64,000 bases of DNA from Chimonanthus salicifolius (lineage: Eukaryota > Streptophyta > Magnoliopsida > Laurales > Calycanthaceae), in NCBI GenBank assembly GCA_013350335.1, contig CM023535.1, positions 31,466,991-31,530,990 on the forward strand, read 5' to 3'. A program made the translations under genes and the position numbers. Numbering within the stretch: the stretch's first letter is position 1; the number at the start of each line of letters is the position of its first letter. The notes under the pieces are model-generated. The model worked only from the letters and a program-made list of their open reading frames with translations, had not been told where the DNA came from and made no database searches. Of this stretch, positions 59,761 through 64,000 are shown in pieces.

Positions 59761-61443
59761 ATGGTCCATCTTTTGATCTCATTTATGTACTTCTAAACAA
59801 CATTTAACCCTTGTTAGATTCAGCCATCCAATAGCCGGATCATATTTCTTAATTAAACAACATAGTTTATCGAACACCTACCGTTTCCGCGACTCCTCCA
59901 CTTGATCTTTACTCCCGATTGTTCCTTCCCCTTTTGCTGATCTTGTCTTGATGAAAATGAATCAAACCAATGACTGATTAACAACCAGCTACTGCTCTTG
60001 GTTTAGAAAGATAGAGAACGTCCAAGAGAGATAGAGAGATAGAGAGATAGAGAGAGTGAAAATCCTTTGCTTGACCAAAAAACAGCCCAAGGTTAATTCA
60101 GCCCTTGTAACTCATCTCTCCATAATTAGAATCCTTTAAGTTCCTTGGGGTTTCATCTATGAAATGAAACACCAAGAGTTCCCAACGGTTTTGCTGTGTG
60201 CATTCCTCACACTATCCATTTTGCATTAATTTTGCATGTGGGAGTTTCACATGTAAATGAAACTCCCATGTGCTTCATCCTCCCTCCATTGGTTGTCTCT
60301 TTGAATACTTAAGCATGGAATAAACCCTCATGCCCTTTCCAACGTGTAGTCTAACCTTTTTGAATTTGAAAAGTCAAGGACCCCTTTTGTAACTCCATGA
60401 AACGGCAACTCCAATTGTCTCCATCTTTGGAGTTTCATGCATAGGCCATAATTTCCATGCAACCAAATAAAACTCCCATGTGTTGCACCGTCCTCCATTG
60501 TTTGCCTCTATGTTTTGGCCTAAGTAACAGCCACCATTCCTATGTGTAACTCCACAAACAGCAGCTCCATTCAGCCCTCATCAACGTCCCATGTGGGAGT
60601 TCTATCATGGGAATAAAACTCCCCTCCTCCAAGTGTGAACACACTTTGTAACCCCCATTGGTTTAGTATCTAGTTTGAATTTGGAATGCCATAGAATGCC
60701 ATAATCTATTGTGTGTAACTCCTCCAATAAGCTACCCATTTTATTCTCCAACCTTGGAGTTACATGCATGAACCATTACTCCATGCATTGGCTGTCTTTT
60801 GGAGACCCAAGCAAGGCATAAACCCTATACCATCTTCAATGTGCACAATGATTTGAAAACTCAACTCTCACCCATGTAACTCCATGTAACGTCATTTCCA
60901 TTCTTAACTTGGGTGGGAGTTACATGCATATAAGTTTCCCATGCAGCCAACGTTTTTAGTGTTTGAATTTGAATCAGCCTACAATCCTTCTATCTCTACA
61001 TCTTACTCATTTAAAAATACATGTTCATTCAACTCATTTATTCAACTCACCCAACCTAACTCATTCATTTAATTTAACTAATAAATTCAACTCAACTAAA
61101 CCCATCATTCATTTCAACTCAAACCAAACTCAAGAAATTAATAAACTTAAATTAACTAAGCTTGAACTCAATCCATGGTTAATCATGCCATTCACACGAC
61201 CCATTGGGTCCCATCTAGCCATTTTGACCCATTTATCAAAATTTGACCCAAATATGATTCTTGACCCGTTTAAACTTATCTTACCCATTTATTTGTTTTG
61301 TAAACCAACTATCATCCTTTGGGTCTTCATTGAGCCATTGACCCATTTAAATTCAAATCAATTTTTATCACAATGGCAATTCCGTAAATATAAATATTTT
61401 CATATAAATTGATAACTTTGAAATTCCAGAGTGTTACAGGTAA

Positions 61444-63711
61444 AACCTGATTTTTATTTACTGTTATTACATGATTATCTGAGGTTTAAAAACAAGTAAA
61501 CATAACCATTGGGTTCGGCCACCATGGAGGGCCGAACCCCATGTAAAAGAATCTTGGTTTTCATGTTGGGAAACATGGAAACCATGGACTTTTATGGATT
61601 GTTTGGATGAATTTAATTAGAGGGTTTCTAAGAGATATAAGGGCAGCAAAAGGGTACTGATATTGCATGATTTAAATAACACCTAATGCATGTTTGAAGG
61701 ATCAATTCATGGACATAGGGTTCGGCCAACTTGAATGGCCGAACCCCATGAAAGAGATTGATGATTGTTGTGAAATCAAAGAGTTAGAAACCATGCAATA
61801 CCATGGGGTTTCTATAGGAGTTTAAATAGAATTAGGTTTGCTGTTTTTATGCCTAAGATACAGGATAAATGATGAAAGATTATTAGAAGAATTGAATCGC
61901 AAAGAGCCATGAGGTTCGGCCATGTGAATGGCCGAACCCCATGGGTTGCTTTATGGTTTTTATTTTGTTTACTTAGGGTTATGGTTACTGATTTGGGTCA
62001 GCCTTTGGATGGCTGAACCATGTATTGATCATGGTTGAATTAGCATGATTAAACCATGAGTGATCATGGTGATAATCAGATCAAGAGAACCATTGGGTTC
62101 GGCCATGTGCATGGCCAAACCCCATGGGGCTAGCTTTGGGATGAATGGACCAAGATTTATGGGTTTTCCTATGTATGTTAAATGAAATAAGCTTGCTGTT
62201 TTGGGTTGGCCATGGGATAGCTGAATCTTGTAGTTAATATGGCTAAATGGTAGAGCCTAACTTGTAAACAAATGATGGGATCATTGTGTAGGAGGATCAT
62301 AGGGTTCGGCCATATAAATGGCCGAACCCCATAGATTGTTTTGTTGGAGATTATGACTTGGTTGTATGAGTTGGATTAAGTAAACATATGGATTTATCTT
62401 TGGACTTAGTGATAAGTAAATAACCAGCCACTAAGGTAGATTACTTTTATGAACTTTGATTATGAGCAAGATTAGACATTAGTTATACCAATGGCAAATC
62501 TGTGAATACAAGTCAAACGAAGGGATTGATCAAAGGACTCACATGATGTAGTTGGGTCTTAGATATGAATGAACAAGTAAGTGATGGTATGATTTATTGA
62601 TTGTTATATGGATAAGGTACCGGAAGTTGAACGACGTGCGAGTCGTGACCGGGTGACGCGAAAGAAAGATCAAGTACTGGAGTGAATCTTCAATAGGTTT
62701 CCTACCTTTATTGTAACCACTATTTCATATGCTGTTTTATGTTGATTTCGATAACTTATATGTTTGTAAAGTTATGTTTCTAAATGACATGTTTGCATAG
62801 ACATCTCATGCATGGCATGGGATGATGGTGTTGTAACCTGAGGCCACACTCCGTCGGGGCATCCGAAAGACCACTGTGGGGTACCCTGATGATGAGAATC
62901 CCATCAGGAGGAATCCGGAGGCCACACTCCGTTGGGGCGTCCGAAAGACCACTGTGGGTTACCTTGACGATGAGAATCCCGTCAAGTGATGGCTATGTTG
63001 AATGGTGATGGGTGGGACTCATTACATGTTCATTTCATACATAGCATGTTTTTATGGAATTTTGTCTCACATGTATTATTATTATATTATTTGCATGTTT
63101 TTGACTAACCATGTGGTAGGCCTATTCGGAAACACTACTGGGCGCGTTGATCTAACGCCCTATCTATATCCTTAGTGGATGACGCAGGGAAAGGGAAGAA
63201 TGTGGATCGAGAAGAGGACCAAGCAAGGAAACTTGGGCGGTTTGAATGATTTTGAATGGACTTGAATGGACTATTCATGGATGTGTTAGTTGAATTATGT
63301 GGACATTGTAATTTGGTAACTAGATTTGTTTGTTTTAATTAGTAGTTAAGATAGATGCTATGGTTTGTTTTAAGTTGGATGATTTGATTAAACGATTAGT
63401 TAAGATTAATTAGTAAGTTTGGAGAATAAGTTATGTACTTTGCTATCTAAGAATGGAAAACTGGAATAGTCATAGGTTCTATTATAACCTCAGTTAGATT
63501 TAGATTAAGTTAATTCCGCAAGTTATATATGTACCATGTGCGGATCAGTTTTATGGACTTAGTTCATACGCACATGGGCTTGGCCAGTTAAGGGTCGGAT
63601 TTAGAGATCCGAACTTAACTCGCGTCGTGACACTCCGCCCCGATCACTTGATTATTAGATTTAAAAAAAAAATATACTCAAAAATTAGAGTGAAAAGGGT
63701 GGGGTGTTACA
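61444..63711 (+). mobile_element. Solo LTR L12, right part
   Basis: Continues L12: hairpins near 61510, 61718, 61913, 62096 and 62303, then a stretch (62530-62700) very close to L9 50730-50890, followed from about 62780 by sequence very close to L2/L6, including the structured pair (62838-62988), the acceptor-like GATGACGCAG (63179-63188) and the terminal hairpin (63587-63619). It ends GGTGGGGTGTTACA, then TAGAT. Confidence 0.93.
62838..62988 (+). promoter_or_regulatory. Tandem structured module pair in L12
   Basis: Family A version, with stems CCTGATG...CATCAGG and CTTGACG...CGTCAAG and two GGCCACACTCCGT units. Confidence 0.72.
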
Positions 63712-64000
63712 TAGATAACGCGCCCAGTAGGACTCCGAGTAGGGCTAACACATGGATTAGTGATAACAAGCACATAGGTATAATATAATGGAAACCATAA
63801 AATGAATGCCATGCCATGGGTGTTTTATGTCATGTGTCCCACCCATCATCCATAGCATCGTGATGCCATATTCCCCCTTGATGGAAAAACCTCATCAAGA
63901 TATAAACAATCACAAATCATCCCCCTTGACGGCAAAACCTCGTCAAGATATAAACAGTCACACATCATCCCCCTTGACGGCAAAACCTCGTCAAGATATA
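63712..64000 (-). mobile_element. LTR L11, resumed; runs out of window
   Basis: Resumes with TAGATAACGCGCCCAGTAGG, the other half of the GGGCG hairpin, then three stems in a row: CTTGATGG...CATCAAG (63877) and twice CTTGACGG...CGTCAAG (63926 and 63973). The rest of the LTR lies beyond the right edge. Confidence 0.9.

Larger units (their letters stand above)
57372..61438 (-). mobile_element. Solo LTR L13 (family A) inside L12, TSD GGTAA
   Basis: A 4067-bp minus-oriented LTR, flanked by GGTAA (57367-57371 and 61439-61443). On the minus strand it starts TGTAACACTCTGGAATTTC and ends GGGCGGGGTGTTACA. It has several TTTCATC-like hairpins (60147, 60240, 60594), a donor-like GTAGGT (about 59881, minus), eight GGTTCGGCC-type hairpins (58548-59760), the structured pair (58096-58252) and the terminal hairpin (57469-57499). 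The 149-codon open frame at 60963-61412 is translation of the AT-rich LTR start in the wrong direction and not a gene. Confidence 0.95.

Noticed and set aside
60963..61412. 149-codon open frame rich in Asn/Thr/Leu
   Set aside because: It is the AT-rich LTR start of L13 read in the wrong direction; related LTRs do not keep it open.

Overview
The window is a stretch of plant heterochromatin made almost wholly of nested Ty3/gypsy LTR retrotransposons. The coding relics (CCHC gag, DSG protease, FIDD reverse transcriptase, RNase H, HHCC/DDE integrase, C-terminal chromodomain), the initiator tRNA-Met type primer site (TGGTATCAGAGC) and the very long LTRs of the form TGTAAC...GTTACA place the coding elements with the Tekay/Del-like chromoviruses. 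I infer a flowering plant with a repeat-rich genome but cannot name the species. I see no host gene, tRNA, rRNA, CRISPR array or organellar sequence.

Layout. (1) 1-8529: a plus-strand retrotransposon (E1), left edge cut by the window, with two nearly identical 3.7-kb LTRs around a 1.8-kb interior that has no recognisable gag or pol; it looks non-autonomous. (2) 8530-19956: a minus-strand chromovirus (E2). Its 3' LTR (8530-9081 and 12943-14194) is split by a solo LTR (L2), its gag-pol (14257-19229) is readable but broken, and its 5' LTR is cut at 19956. (3) 19957-25125: a second minus-strand chromovirus (E3), with 3' LTR (L3) and a decayed integrase/chromodomain. (4) 25470-40326: a plus-strand chromovirus (E4) facing away from E3. 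A solo LTR (L4) interrupts its RNase H, and its 3' LTR holds solo LTR L5, which itself holds solo LTR L6. (5) 40327-52612: LTR fragment L7 and a third minus-strand pol relic (E5) split by solo LTRs L8 and L9. (6) 52613-64000: a four-level nest, LTR fragment L10 > L11 > L12 > L13.

Boundaries are well supported. Eight solo LTRs (L2, L4, L5, L6, L8, L9, L12, L13) have 5-bp target-site duplications I could read on both sides; two of these carry one mismatch.

The unexpected content is inside the Tekay-like LTRs. Read in their own orientation, most share a modular map: an AT-rich start; short TTTCATC...GATGAAA hairpins; a CT-rich block; a conserved GTAAGT/GTAGGT sequence resembling a splice donor; an array, usually of 4 to 8, of interspersed hairpins with arms GGTTCGGCCAT...ATGGCCGAACC; a tandem pair of structured modules whose stems differ by compensatory changes; a GGGCG...CGCCC hairpin; an acceptor-like GATGACGCAG; a compensated hairpin about 100 bp before the LTR end; and GGGCG(G)GGCGTTACA. 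I propose that the hairpin array lies in a spliceable leader and may mark unspliced genomic RNA. That is inference. The hairpins and paired substitutions are directly visible.
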